From: Alternaria dauci
Taxonomy: Eukaryota > Ascomycota > Dothideomycetes > Pleosporales > Pleosporaceae
Direction: 5' to 3'
NCBI RefSeq assembly: GCF_042100115.1
Contig: NC_091272.1
Span: forward strand, 2,790,001 to 2,854,000
DNA: 64,000 nt
Shown: positions 45,439 to 56,655 of the stretch, in pieces
Position numbering within the stretch: the first letter of the stretch is position 1
How the letters are laid out: each line of letters starts with the position of its first letter
Program-made: the position numbers and the translations under genes
Notes under the pieces: generated by a model
Seen by the model: the letters and a program-made list of their open reading frames with translations, nothing else
Databases searched by the model: none
Told to the model about the DNA's origin: nothing

Positions 45439-45446
45439 CTTATATA
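45439..45446 (-). promoter_or_regulatory. TATA box of the PhiA-like gene
   Basis: Read on the minus strand this is TATATAAG, a near-perfect TATA box 117-124 bp upstream of the ATG at 45322. The leader between them is C/A-rich, as in highly expressed fungal genes. Confidence 0.65.
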
Positions 45447-46340
45447 CCTAAGTACACAGCAGCCTCGTATTCGGACCCATCACCGTCTCGCTGGCAAACC
45501 CCCTACAATACATTAACATGAGGTCACATTTGCTCTAAACACGAGCATGGGTCCATAGAAACTTCCGTGTTCCCCACATTTGGCAACTGGAAACGAGTGC
45601 GCCACAGCCGTTTGCTGCTCAGGGTCGTGCCAGGACCAACGCTCCAAGGCTCTGGACAGAAGCCTGTGGAGTGTATGCATAGAACGTCGAATGGAATGTG
45701 TCGAATGTGACGCTGCCGTGGCCATTGCTGCGGGCCGATGAGTAGGAGCAATTAACTGAGGCTGGTTAGCCGTAGCCAATTTTGAACCAATCCCCACACC
45801 CCGACACGACCCGATTTGCTAGCTGAACGGCCGCTTGACAATAATAGATTGCACGGTCTGTTTCTCACTGACGGGGTGACGTTGAGATGGGCGACACTTT
45901 CTGTCATTTCTCGTCTTGCATAGTAATTCGACTTCAATGCTGTGTGGCGGTGTAGCGGAAAGGGGTTGGCATCCCGGAATGATGTAATCCATTAATAACG
46001 GTAGGGCGGGTCGGCTTTCATTACTACTTTCGCAAAGCTGCACGCGCCAGCACAAACGACTTCATAGCCCCTCGTCCTTAAAGACCTCGGGACTTCAAAG
46101 AAATTGCTCCATTTTAAAGTTCAATCCCTGCGGCCTCGGGATCACGGGACAATTATAGTATTATGTGTTTACTCGTACGTACCATCGCCACGCGCCTTTT
46201 CAACTCCACCTGGGCAAACCCTAGGCAGCTAAAGCGACAGAACATGAACCGCGCTTCGTCGCATCCTTTGCGATCACAGTTCTGCTCAGGTCCCAAACTC
46301 TTGTGTACATCACCTGACTCTGTCTTCACGGTCTCGTAGC

Positions 46341-46466
46341 ATGCCAGACTGGCTTCGCGATGACATCAAATCCAACGAGTGGATGCTCTTCAAGCTAAGA
46401 GCAAGCTTACCTAGGTACGACACGAACTTCCTCCGACCAGATATCAAGCTGCCGGCATCGCTGTAA
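46341..46466 (+). CDS. Possible small ORF, 41 residues
   Basis: A short open frame, MPDWLRDDIKSNEWMLFKLR and so on, ends KLPASL. Its composition (Trp, Asp, Lys, Leu) looks more protein-like than the surrounding AT-rich DNA. It contains one of the TACCTAGGTA palindromes. I do not recognise it, and it may be chance or a remnant of a larger gene. Confidence 0.2.
   Translation: MPDWLRDDIKSNEWMLFKLRASLPRYDTNFLRPDIKLPASL
46408..46417. repeat. Palindrome TACCTAGGTA, copy 1
   Basis: Perfect 10-bp palindrome, one of four in the 46-54 kb gene-poor part of the window. It overlaps a possible 41-codon small ORF. Confidence 0.9.
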
Positions 46467-46767
46467 GCTCGTTGCTAGGAGACGGGATACTTGTGCAGAG
46501 TGGTGAGGGTAACAAGTCGTATTTACACCAACTGACGGTTAAGTGCGCCTAGATAGGTGGTAGAGATACTTTTCCATGCTTACGGAGGTATTCCTCCTCA
46601 CATGCCTACGAGTACATTATATCAGTAGATATGTTATAGATATTATTGCTGTAAACAGGGATTTCAATACCTTCTCTTATGAAGCATTCGAAGGTTCTTG
46701 AACGAACGTGGAGCGCTATTATGCGTAGCTTCTATGACCAGTTGCGGTCGACGCCTGCAATAATGGC

Positions 46768-46777
46768 TACCTAGGTA
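46768..46777. repeat. Palindrome TACCTAGGTA, copy 2
   Basis: Perfect copy, 360 bp from copy 1, at the edge of the AT-rich stretch. Confidence 0.9.
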
Positions 46778-47463
46778 GCAACAGAATAAGAGCTTTTACT
46801 TTTGGCTTGTTAGATACATTGTGATAAGCCTTATCTGATATCTCGTAGCTCTACTTAGTAGTAGTATTTCCATTTCTTTGCTATACATGCATAAGTAAGT
46901 CGTATAATAAATGTTAGCTACATACCTATGCAATAGATACATCTAGAGCCGAATGTAAAAGTCATTTAACAATTCATAAGAAAGGATTATTGGTAACAAA
47001 ATTCGAGCAAGGAAATGGTTGTCCGAGAACGTATAGCAACCCTGGACAAAACCCTCGACATTCGAGCCTTGTCTGCGATGCAAATTAGGTACCGTCTTTA
47101 TATCCATCCTACCACTTACCTATCTATTATCATGCCACAAGCACGATACTTCTATGAACGAACCACAGCCCATCTACCGATCCATAATAACCAAAGTCTA
47201 AAGGGCAATGTTATTCTCAATCTCATGATACAGAACCGCCATTCGAGTACTCGGATCTATGGTGAGTCGGTAATTCTCGATCCTCAATAATGCGGCCTAT
47301 GGTGGGATGATAAGGAGAGTATCGGTTGCGAAAATGTAGCCAGACGAAGTGTGGGAATATGCCAGCAACACTGGCAATGTACGCGCACTGTTTCGCGCAA
47401 CGCGATGCCCGGATAGCACGGAATCAATATATTTGAGCATTACCAGATGTCTCAAAATTTACA

Positions 47464-47487
47464 CTCGAGTCCTCGAGTCCCCGAGTC
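47464..47487. repeat. Three-copy 8-bp tandem repeat
   Basis: CTCGAGTC occurs twice in tandem, followed by the variant CCCGAGTC, in the gene-poor region. Confidence 0.85.
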
Positions 47488-48728
47488 TACACAATGCCAG
47501 ACTCAATCCCCTTCCTTGTATGGTCTTTCAAGAGTAGCCGGTGTTCGAGTTTTAGGATGCGGGCTGTCTGTGTTGAGCTGTCCCACATCGTCCAGCCAAG
47601 AGTTGCAAAACAACACCGCGTTCACGTCTCAGCAATAACGCGTTACAGCAGGCTTCGCGGCTTGCAAAACCGCGTGAATGGATACAACAGATGTGCGCCT
47701 TGTTTCCAGGACGCTCATTTCGCGCTGTACTCGTAGGTTGCGCTGGGAAGAAGGAGTTGAAACGATAGAGTTGGACGCGTGATCACCCCCGCCTAACACA
47801 TTGCAACACGTCATCAGTTCAACATTTCGCTGGCTCACAGGGCCAAGAAGGCACTCTCAAAATTCTGTACGTATTTGCGCAACACCTCTAGGCAAAGGCT
47901 ATGTATTCGTTTTCGTTATACGTACGTGTTGAGGCGGGTTGTGTTCGAGGTGTCGACGTGCAAGCGAAACACCATGGAAGGCGGCGGATGGCGCGATGCA
48001 GGTATCGTCAAACACAACCATCGAGAGCGGAAACGAATCAACTGAACACGATGAAATATAGAAAAGTATCCTGTTTTACACAAAGTACGAGATCAATGTG
48101 AATAGAAAAAAAAAAAGACTAAGCCTGTAGAGGCGTTCTCCGCGGTAGATGTCGAGTAGTCGAAAGCAGAGGATTGCGCATGAGCTTTTCGAGGCGCGAG
48201 ATGCTCCGATCACATCCTCATGAATAGAGGATCCTAGTGAAACAACAAAGACTGGGCTTTGGCATGGCTGAAGTGCCAGGCCACAAGTGCTTGCAGTCAG
48301 GCTCCTAGCAGGCGTTGGTGACTGATCAAGCGTCACGAAGACGCGGAAGAGCGACTCGAAGCGGAGGAGATGGGGTGAAGGTCTGCGCTTCCGAAGGGCG
48401 GACTCGATAGACCCCGAGAAAATCGAACGGACGGGAGCCGCACTGCGCCCAGCCAGCGTAGGCGGCAGTATTGCAGCATGAGATCAAACTGAAGCGCATC
48501 TTGATCAGGACTGGAGAGTTAGCGCCTTTGGGGTTGGTGATCTGAGTGCGGCGATTTTGATCCCTGAAAAGTATAAGAACGGCGCATACCCCACCCGCCG
48601 CGTGCTTGCCCCAACTCAGCGACTTCGTGACTCTCTACAACCACCATCTTCCCATTGATTTTCTCGTCTGCCCTCTCGTTCGAAGCATCAATAACGCGTC
48701 CATTCTCCCATCTAAATCTCTACCAACA

Positions 48729-50041
48729 ATGCCTCCCAAGAAGAACACCACCCCTTCCAAGGCCAAGGCCCCTGCTGCCGCGCCTGCCCATGGCTCCTAC
48801 ATCGGTATGTGCTACGATATCTCAACCCAACGCGGTCGCGTTGGTCGCCAGATGGTCGCGTCTTTGTCGCCGGTCAATGCTGACTCTACTAGATATGGTT
48901 AAGGACGCTATCATCAACGTGAGTCTATCCCAGGCGCATCGCCCTGCACATGACTTTGCGACAGCTTGCGACGCCAATTCTGGCGCGCAGCTCAGCACAA
49001 CACAGCGCTTCTTCCTCCAGTGATCATGATTACTAACGCGCTCTATGCACAATACAGCTCAAGGAACGCAATGGATCAAGGTTAGTCAATCCACCACCCA
49101 CCTGCCGTCGCTTATGCGTCGCGTCATGCTTTTGACTCGAAACACCCAAGCCCGAGAACTCTCGCTGACTTTGCGCCAACAGCCGTCAAGCCATTCAGAA
49201 ATACATTCGTGCCAACAACAAGGTCGAGAACGTGACCGATGCTGCCTTCAGGAGTCACGTCAACCGCGCCATCACCTCAGGCGAGGAGAAGGGTGACTTT
49301 GCGCGTCCCAAGGGTAAGTGACCATCTTCTGCATTTGTGGCGCAACGCAACGTCCCCGGCGCATCGCTGCTGCCTATATGCTATGATTCGAGTTGAACTT
49401 TGCTGACGCGTCGTTCAGGCACGTCTGGTCCAGTGAAGCTTGCGAAGAAGGAGGCCAAGCCCGTCACTGCCACCGCCGCCAAGAAGTCTGAGCCCAAGGC
49501 TGAGAAGAAGGCCGCTGAGAAGAAGGTCACTGAGAAGAAGACCGAGAAGAAGGCTGCTGAGAAGAAGGCCGAGAAGAAGACTGAGAAGAAGGTTGCCGAG
49601 AAGAAGGCCCCTGCTACTAAGAAGGCTACTGCCGCCGTAAGTACATGCCTCTCATCAACAGTGCCTTGCTGATTCGAATTGTAGAAGGCAAAGGATGCTA
49701 CCACCGCTACCAAGGCTGCTCCCAAGAAGGCCGCCGGTCGCCCAAAGAAGGCCGCTACCACAGCTGCTGCCACGAAGGCTGCCCCTGCCGCTAAGCCCAA
49801 GGCCAACGCCAGCAAACCTCGCAAGACTGCTCCAGCGGCCGCAGCCCCCGCCGTCGAGGAGGAGGTATCGCGGGTCCTGGGTAAGACCAAGTCTGGCCGT
49901 GTCACCAAGACCAAAGCCCCTGCCGCAGCCAAGGCAACAAAGAAGGCACCTGCAGCAAAGAAGACTGCTGCAGCGACCAAGGCCACCACACCGAAGAAGA
50001 AGGCTACACCCAAGAAGGCCACACCAAAGGCGAAGGCATGA
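48729..50041 (+). CDS. Linker histone H1
   Basis: Six exons, 48729-48804, 48893-48918, 49058-49080, 49183-49313, 49419-49636 and 49685-50041, encode 276 residues. H1 binds linker DNA and compacts chromatin. The N-terminus MPPKKNTTPSKAKAPAAAPA leads into the winged-helix globular domain: HGSYIDMVKDAIINLKERNG, then SSRQAIQKYIRANNKVENV and HVNRAITSGEEKGDFARPKG. A long Lys/Ala/Pro tail follows, with repeated EKKAAEKK units and AKKAPAAKK-like stretches. The globular domain is spread over four exons, two of them only 26 and 23 bases. Every join restores the H1 consensus in frame. A TATA-like TATAA lies near 48571. The long antisense frame across the tail is an artefact of Lys/Ala codons. Confidence 0.95.
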
Positions 50042-51298
50042 GCTTTCTAGCTTGAGCTTTCTCATTTTGGTTGGTCTTCTTTCTTTTACCATGCTACCGT
50101 AGGTTCGCTTCGGGGCGTACGCTAGACGATATTTTCTTCACGGATTCCCTTTGTCTCAGTACCAGTCTATGGGTTCTACAGGAGGGCGCGGTTCTACCAT
50201 GGGTGGATGTGGGTAAGGAAGGCCCACGGTGTTTGTCTCTGACTCTTTCGTGTCGGATATCTCATGTTGGTCAGGCGTTCGGGCGGGTGTTTGTCACTGC
50301 GGATGGGTGTCTACTACTGTCATTGTTCTTTTCAGCGTCTCAATCTGGCGTTCAGCAAGGATAGCTATGACTTGATGCTATTGTCTCAAGCAATGGAAAC
50401 CGATACATACTTCAAACGATGCGCGTCTGTGAACAGGGTGCCTTGCACGTGTTGTTGTGATCTGACGCGTGAATGTCGCAAGTCATGTGAAGGGTAAGAG
50501 TGGGTCCCTGATAAGATAGCTCACTTGACCGGGTATCCTCACCCCTCTCCGGGCAAATCCCACGCGAACGCCGAGATGAGAAGATTTTCTACCTAGGTAC
50601 ACATTGCTCCACATTCGTCCGCTATCGTATCCACCATGGCATCCGTGAACCCTTACTCTCATACTTCTGACGCCTACGCCATCATAAAAGACCGCTCGAG
50701 AGCACGACTAAAATTGAAATGTATCGAGAGGACGTAGGATAATCGGCTCCTTCACTCTACAACCCCTCGCCTGCAATGTACCGATTTTCAGCCAGTCTTC
50801 GACTGGCACTCGTCTATTAGTACTTTTGGCGTTTGTCTTTCGGTGTCGCAATGATTTACTGTCGCTCACAAGACGCTTCAATAATGCATGTATGCTGCTC
50901 CTATCTCTCTATCATGGAGCAGATATCGTTCCTCTATACGACGTACAACCATAATGGTTTCATAAGTTTCCAACGACACTTGGTAGGTTGACGATGTTAC
51001 CTGTATAGCCTCAACATTGTAGGCTTCTGGAACTGACACTATAGGTTTTGATCCAGTTGTTAGGATCGTGTACCTTCCTTATTGGATGTGGTGAAGATGG
51101 TATAAGTACTTCAATTGATGGTTGACGCTGATTTCCTCATCGCTCCCTCTCACTCTCATCACTGTTATGTGCTGCACATGGGCCATATCCGTATCTAGCT
51201 GATTCAATCTCCCGATCGAAGACTTCTAACTTCCAGCTTCCAACGTCTAGCTCCAAAGTTTCTAGGCCACGATAACGCCCAAGTCTGTCTACTCCGTC
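50042..51298. other. Intergenic region H1-BTB
   Basis: 1.25 kb with no supported gene. It contains one perfect TACCTAGGTA palindrome at 50590-50599 and is moderately AT-rich. Confidence 0.55.
50590..50599. repeat. Palindrome TACCTAGGTA, copy 3
   Basis: Perfect copy between histone H1 and the BTB gene, intergenic. Confidence 0.9.
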
Positions 51299-52066
51299 AT
51301 GGCAAAACCGAAACCCACCCAAGTCAACAAGTCAAGTAGCATGAGGTAAAACGAAAACGCCAAAATATGTTACAAGCCACTGCGAGACTAACACCATATC
51401 TGTAGGTTTAGGTTGCTCTCTGCAGTCTTCATTTGCGTGGGGACCGACCCAGACACCGAGCATTTCGTCGCGCACGAGTCTTTCCTCACTTCCCGCTCAG
51501 AATTCTTCCGACGCGCCATGAACGGCAACTGGAAAGAAGCAGAGACACGTACTATCAACCTCCCCGACGACAACGCCCAAGTTTTCGCACACTACATCAA
51601 CTATGTTTACACTGGCCAGCTACCCACCACAAGTAAGACCAGTCTGGAGCTAAAGGAGTTGACTGAGGAAGAATTTGATGACCATGTCCAAGACCAATAT
51701 GAGATTATCTTTGACGTTTTTGTGTTAAGTGAGAAGCTCCAAGACATCACGACAAAGAACGCCATGATGAAAGCTGCGCTGGCCACTACTAGATTGACAA
51801 GGAACGGCACCGAATGGAGAACTCCCTCACGTCATACGGTCAACGCAATCTACAACGGTACACCCACAGGCAGTCCTGCCAGACGTTTTGTCACCGACTC
51901 ATGGACCGCGGTTTCTCTCAGTTTTATTTTCTCTCAATCTCGAAAGCTCAACCAAGAGTTTATAAAAGACTTGTGCGAATCCCTTGAGAAAACCAGAAAG
52001 CCAGTGGGAAACGTCCCTTTTCGCAAGGGTATTGCTGCATATCAGGAGGAAGGAAAAGAGGGTTGA
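51299..52066 (+). CDS. BTB/POZ domain protein
   Basis: Two exons, 51299-51345 and 51406-52066, encode 235 residues. The BTB fold is a dimerisation and cullin-3-adaptor module. Core sequence is HFVAHESFLTSRSEFFRRAM, then WKEAETRTINLPDDNAQVFA and HYINYVYTGQLP (about residues 38-92). The rest is a helical back region with VFVLSEKLQDITTKNAMMKA, which is typical of the numerous short fungal BTB proteins with no other domain. The first exon is inferred: ATG at 51299 (MAKPKPTQVNKSSSMR) joins by a GTAAAA donor and CTGTAG acceptor. The long exon has no good ATG before the BTB core, so some upstream exon is needed. Partner and substrate are unknown. Confidence 0.8.
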
Positions 52067-54798
52067 GCACATTGCTTTGCTCTCGAGCATGCAGGATTTT
52101 GGCGGAACATCTAAAATGTTTACCTGCAGCCACACTGACAAGTGCATCGGTAGCTACCGAGGTAATGAACATTTGGAGGATTATCGAAAAGTCAAAGAGG
52201 CTGTCTCTGGCTGAACGTAACCATTCAAAGTTGATGTCATGGGTTAATTAACGTTAATAATAAAAAACCTCTGACCATACGAATAATCATCGCTACATTA
52301 ACATGGGAGACATTGAAGTCCAGCCCTTACTGCAACTGACGTATTAGTTCGTTGTATCGAAGAACTCCACATCTCTGCTTAGTACGTATTGTGGATGTGA
52401 CATCTAAGGGCGCCGACCCAAGCCGGAGGTACATTACATGCCCGAAATCCAGCCACGCCGGATACAGCGGCTATGCTCGCAAGGATATGGCGTTGCGGTC
52501 ATACCGTGCAAGGCTATCGTCAACAGCTATTGGGATGCGTTAAAATTCTCCAACTTGAGCTTTGTATCTGGGTAATGGAGATGTCGAGAGTTGAGTTTTG
52601 CAAACATGCTAACGCGAGATGCGGATGGGGTTTACCTACTCTGTCATGTCCCTCAACGTGCCCGCTGCACACCGGTACCGGCACCGCAGCTGTGGCGCGG
52701 TTCGCGCGAAGCCCTTCTGGACGCGGAAGGCGTCCGTCGGTTAGCTGCGCTCCCTCCACAACCACTACTGATGTCGTCCTGACTCGTAACATGTCGCTCG
52801 CAAAAGCTTTTGCTGCGTTGCAGTGGGTTCCCGAATTTCACTCAAATTCTTGTCCTTTAAGGATGCACCCGCCACCCGAATCAGGCACACCGCGCTACGA
52901 GGCACTAGAACCCCTTCTCACAGGAGCTTGTTCAGACCTTTGGTCTTCCCCGTGGAGAAAGTGAGCGTTGATCAAATCTCACCCGACTGCGATGACTGCG
53001 ATGAAGAGCTGTGGCAACTCGAAACCTCCGGCGCATGCATGTGCATAACCCGCATGTGCAATTGCCGTCCTTCGAGCTGCGCACATTCTATGCGCACTTG
53101 TCCGGCACAGCGCGCCGTTGTCGAGACGCCCAGCATATTCCCGTTGGCTCCCTTGCCCGCCAGAGTCAGTTGAAATCACCCAAGCTCCAAAACGTTGCTG
53201 CCCGCGGACCAGCAGACGGTAAACGCATTTGATGACTCCAGTGGCTTACCGCACGATCTGGTCCACTGTTGGGCGACTATCACGAGGCATCACAACGTAA
53301 CATTGCCCTACGGGACGCTTTCGAGTGCGGGACGCCACCTTCAAGTCCTTTCGGAAGAATATCCGGTGAAATCCCTGTGAAAGAAACTAACCACTTGTTT
53401 CTTCTGCTTATTCGCTCACTGTTGCTTCAACCTCCATACTCAGCGGCTGCTTACCCGTGACGGGGCTCTCGATACGCCTACCGCTGTGGCTAGCAAAAGG
53501 GTAAGGTGACAATACCTAGGTAGCACGAGAAGCGCCACCAGTACTAACGAGCATCGCAATTTCTGGCTGAACGCCGCGTTGGGTTGTGTAACCGGTTGAT
53601 CATTTAGTGGTCACTCAGCAAGTCTTCAGTGTCCTGGATCCGACCTATGGAAGGCAAGACAAGCAAGACAGGCATGTACTATGTATGAGGCGCACCAACT
53701 CTCAAGCCTGCCGTCCTTATTGGCGACGTTTGACCCGTCAACATTCCGTCGTTTACGCGAACGAATCAACATGCTTATGCATATGCCCCAGGATTCGCTC
53801 AACCCGCCGCAAGGGATGGTCGTTGAGGCGGGACACGCCTGCTACGCCTGATTCCCACACCAAACCAAGTATGGTGAGCATTCAGGTGTCAGGACTTGTG
53901 CAAGCGAGAGACTCTAAGTTATCGCCTGCTGGACAAACAGTGAAAGGACAAACAGGCGCCGACACGCAATGGCTTCACCTGTAAACTACAATCCTCACCG
54001 GGACCAGCTGATTTGGTCAGTTTCGCCATGTGTTGTTCGCACTATTTGAGCAAGTCAGCGTGATACATTGGGACCCAAACACCTCCCCGAAACGATGGAA
54101 TAACAAGAGCTCTTGGCTGAAGAGGCGTCAACTAGCGCCCATCCACATGCGCTTCGTCTCCATGTGGGTGACATCCTCGGCACCCTACAAGGATCCTCCA
54201 GGACAACATGTAGATCTCACCCGCTAAGACAGTCCTCATGGGGGGCTTGAGTGAGCTTGGCGCCCCAGGTTTCGACGCCTCCCCCAGGCGCTTCACATCC
54301 CAGACCAACTGTTGTCCTACCTGAATGAGCGACATATCTGACCATCCATGCCGGAGGCTTAGTTGTTCGGGAGTTGTTTGGAGTCCCCAACGCGTGTATT
54401 CCACGATAGTGTTGACCCGTCTGGATGACAAGTTGCCCCGGCCGCGAGCCAACAGTGCATGCAGACATGCCCATCTCCACTAGTCGTCGACTAACGCAAA
54501 CGAACCATAGGGAATGGTAGCAATCCTTCCAGAAATGTGAGATGTGGAGGAGTAACCCGGTCAGGTCTAGGGTAAGAATGTGCAATGTTACCACAGAAAG
54601 CCACGCATGCACCGCACTGCAGTATCACCGCTGTTTGGGATAAGATATTAAAAGCTCGGGCATCCTGCCGGCGATTATTTTCCCCAAACACCAACATCTC
54701 CTCTCTCCAGCACAGCGCGGAAATCAGCTTCCTGGGCGAAAGGCTTCATCAAACTCGCTCCGCCTTCTCTGTGTGGATTCGAAACACATAACTACAAA
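52067..54798. other. 2.7-kb region without recognisable genes
   Basis: No reading frame here shows a domain or good coding pattern. The longest (52473-52964, 163 codons) is within chance expectation. One perfect TACCTAGGTA palindrome is at 53513-53522. The right end is the promoter of the sugar transporter. I see no terminal repeats or transposase remains. Confidence 0.5.
53513..53522. repeat. Palindrome TACCTAGGTA, copy 4
   Basis: Perfect copy in the 2.7-kb gene-free region upstream of the sugar transporter. Confidence 0.9.
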
Positions 54799-56655
54799 AT
54801 GCCAGGAGGTGGAGTTGTTGCCGTCACTGGCACGACTGATGTCAACCGTGTCGAGGCTCCTGTTACCGTACGGGCTTACCTCATTGTTGCATTCGCTGCG
54901 TTTGGCGGAATCTTCTTTGGATATGATACGGGCTGGATGGGCGGTGTACTCAACATGGACTACTTCATTAAGCAATACACTGGAGCTGAATACCCAAACG
55001 TCGTTTACCCAGACCTCGAACCGACGAGCCAGACAATTAAAGACTACCGTAATTCACACTTCGTCATAGTTCCATGGCAACAGTCTCTCGTAACATCGAT
55101 CCTCTCTGCTGGGTATGTAGAATCTACAAGCCTGCGCGAAGACAATAGACTGACAGATGATAGTACTTTCTTTGGTGCTATCATGGCTGGTGATATCGCT
55201 GACTTTATCGGACGTCGTATCACTATCATCGCGGGATGCGCAATCTTCATCGTTGGTGGTATTCTCGAGACTGCCTCCACTGGTCTTGGTGTCATGGTTG
55301 CTGGTCGACTCATTGCTGGTTTCGGTGTAGGATTCATCTCATCCATCGTCATCTTGTACATGTCGGAGATCGCACCCAAGAAGGTCCGCGGTGCCGTAGT
55401 TGCTGGTGAGTACTTTTCGAGCGGCTTGCACGGTATGCTTTTTAACTTTGATAGGTTACCAATTCTGCATTACCATCGGTATCTTACTCGCCAACTGTGT
55501 GGTTTACGCCACTCAGAACAGACGCGATACTGGCTCCTACCGTATCCCGATCGCTGTTCAATTTCTCTGGGCTATCATCCTTGCCATCGGTCTCGCTCTC
55601 CTACCAGAGTCTCCTCGCTACTGGGTCAAGAAAGGCAAGCTCGACAAGGCTGCCTCCGCTCTTGGCCGCGTCCGCGGTCAACCTCTTGACTCCGAATACA
55701 TACAGGACGAGCTAGCTGAGATCATTGCCAACCACGAATATGAAATGTCTGTTGTACCACAGGGCAGCTACCTCGGTTCGTGGTTGGCCTGTTTCAAGGG
55801 CAAGCTCTCCTCGCCCTCATCCAACGCCCGCCGTACTACACTTGGCATATGTATGCAAGCCATGCAACAGTTGACTGGTATCAACTTCATCTTCTACTTC
55901 GGTCCCGTCTTTTTCCAGCAGCTCGGCTCAATTTCTAATCCCTTCCTCATCTCCCTCATCACAACCCTCGTCAACGTGCTGTCTACCCCTGCCTCGTTCA
56001 TCATGGTTGAGAAGATTGGAAGACGCCCCCTGCTCGTCTTTGGGGCGGCTGGTATGATCATCATGCAGTTCATCGTCGGAGCTATCGGAGCCACCGCTGG
56101 CAAGAACACTGTCGACCACCCGGCCAACCCAGATGCCACCCGGGCTATGATCGCATTCATTTGCTTGAATATCGCCGTCTTTGCGACCACCTGGGGGCCT
56201 TGCGCCTGGATTGTCATTGGTGAAATCTTCCCTCTGACCATCCGGTCTCGGGGTGTCGGTCTCTCCACGGCTAGCAATTGGTTCTGGAATTGTATAATCG
56301 GTATCATTACTCCATACCTCGTCGCCGACCGTGAGGACTCTGCCCGTCTTGGTTCAAATGTCTTCTTTCTGTGGGGTTCGCTCTGCTGTGTGTCTTGTGA
56401 GTTCTTTCCAACCTTCAAAGTCTTATGGAACATGTCACTGATGAATGAACAGTCCTCTTCGCTTTCTTCTTTGTTCCCGAGACCAAAGGTCTCACCCTTG
56501 AGCAAGTCGACAAGATGCTGGAGGAGAGCACTCCCCGCAGCTCTCGCAAGTGGAAGCCCCATAGCACCTTCGCCGGCGAAATGATTCTCGCCGAGAAGCA
56601 CATCGAGATCCCTCTTGAGAACATTGGCGCTAAGCACGACACCTCTGCCGTCTAA
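54799..56655 (+). CDS. MFS sugar (hexose-type) transporter
   Basis: Four exons, 54799-55112, 55164-55405, 55455-56396 and 56453-56655, encode 566 residues. It is a 12-helix major-facilitator protein of the sugar porter family at the plasma membrane. Signatures are [20 protein letters not shown] in helix 1, DFIGRRI after helix 2, [32 protein letters not shown] closing the first half, [19 protein letters not shown] in helix 7, [12 protein letters not shown], and [10 protein letters not shown] after helix 12. The intron joins rebuild [24 protein letters not shown] and [16 protein letters not shown]. The closest named fungal relatives are Hxt- and Rco3-like glucose transporters or sensors, but the cytoplasmic tail is short, so transport rather than sensing is favoured. 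Substrate not predictable from sequence alone. Confidence 0.94.

Larger units (their letters stand above)
45323..48728. other. 3.4-kb gene-poor region with AT-rich stretch
   Basis: No supported gene of normal size between the divergent PhiA-like gene and histone H1. From about 46,480 to 47,340 base composition is visibly AT-rich: two 60-base lines counted by hand were 28% GC, against roughly half elsewhere. The stretch is full of TA steps and stop codons. It also holds two perfect TACCTAGGTA palindromes and an 8-bp tandem repeat. It may be an old, mutated mobile element, but no element ends or protein remains could be identified. Confidence 0.6.

Noticed and set aside
49381..50022. 213-codon Ala/Phe/Val-rich minus-strand frame opposite histone H1
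   Set aside because: The complement of Lys/Ala codons always gives this kind of membrane-like frame; not a gene.
52473..52964. 163-codon plus-strand frame in the gene-poor region
   Set aside because: Irregular composition, overlaps open frames in other phases, no domain; chance is likely.
46000..54800. Secondary-metabolite or transposon cluster in the accessory region
   Set aside because: No synthase, P450, transposase or reverse transcriptase motif, and no terminal inverted repeats, were seen.
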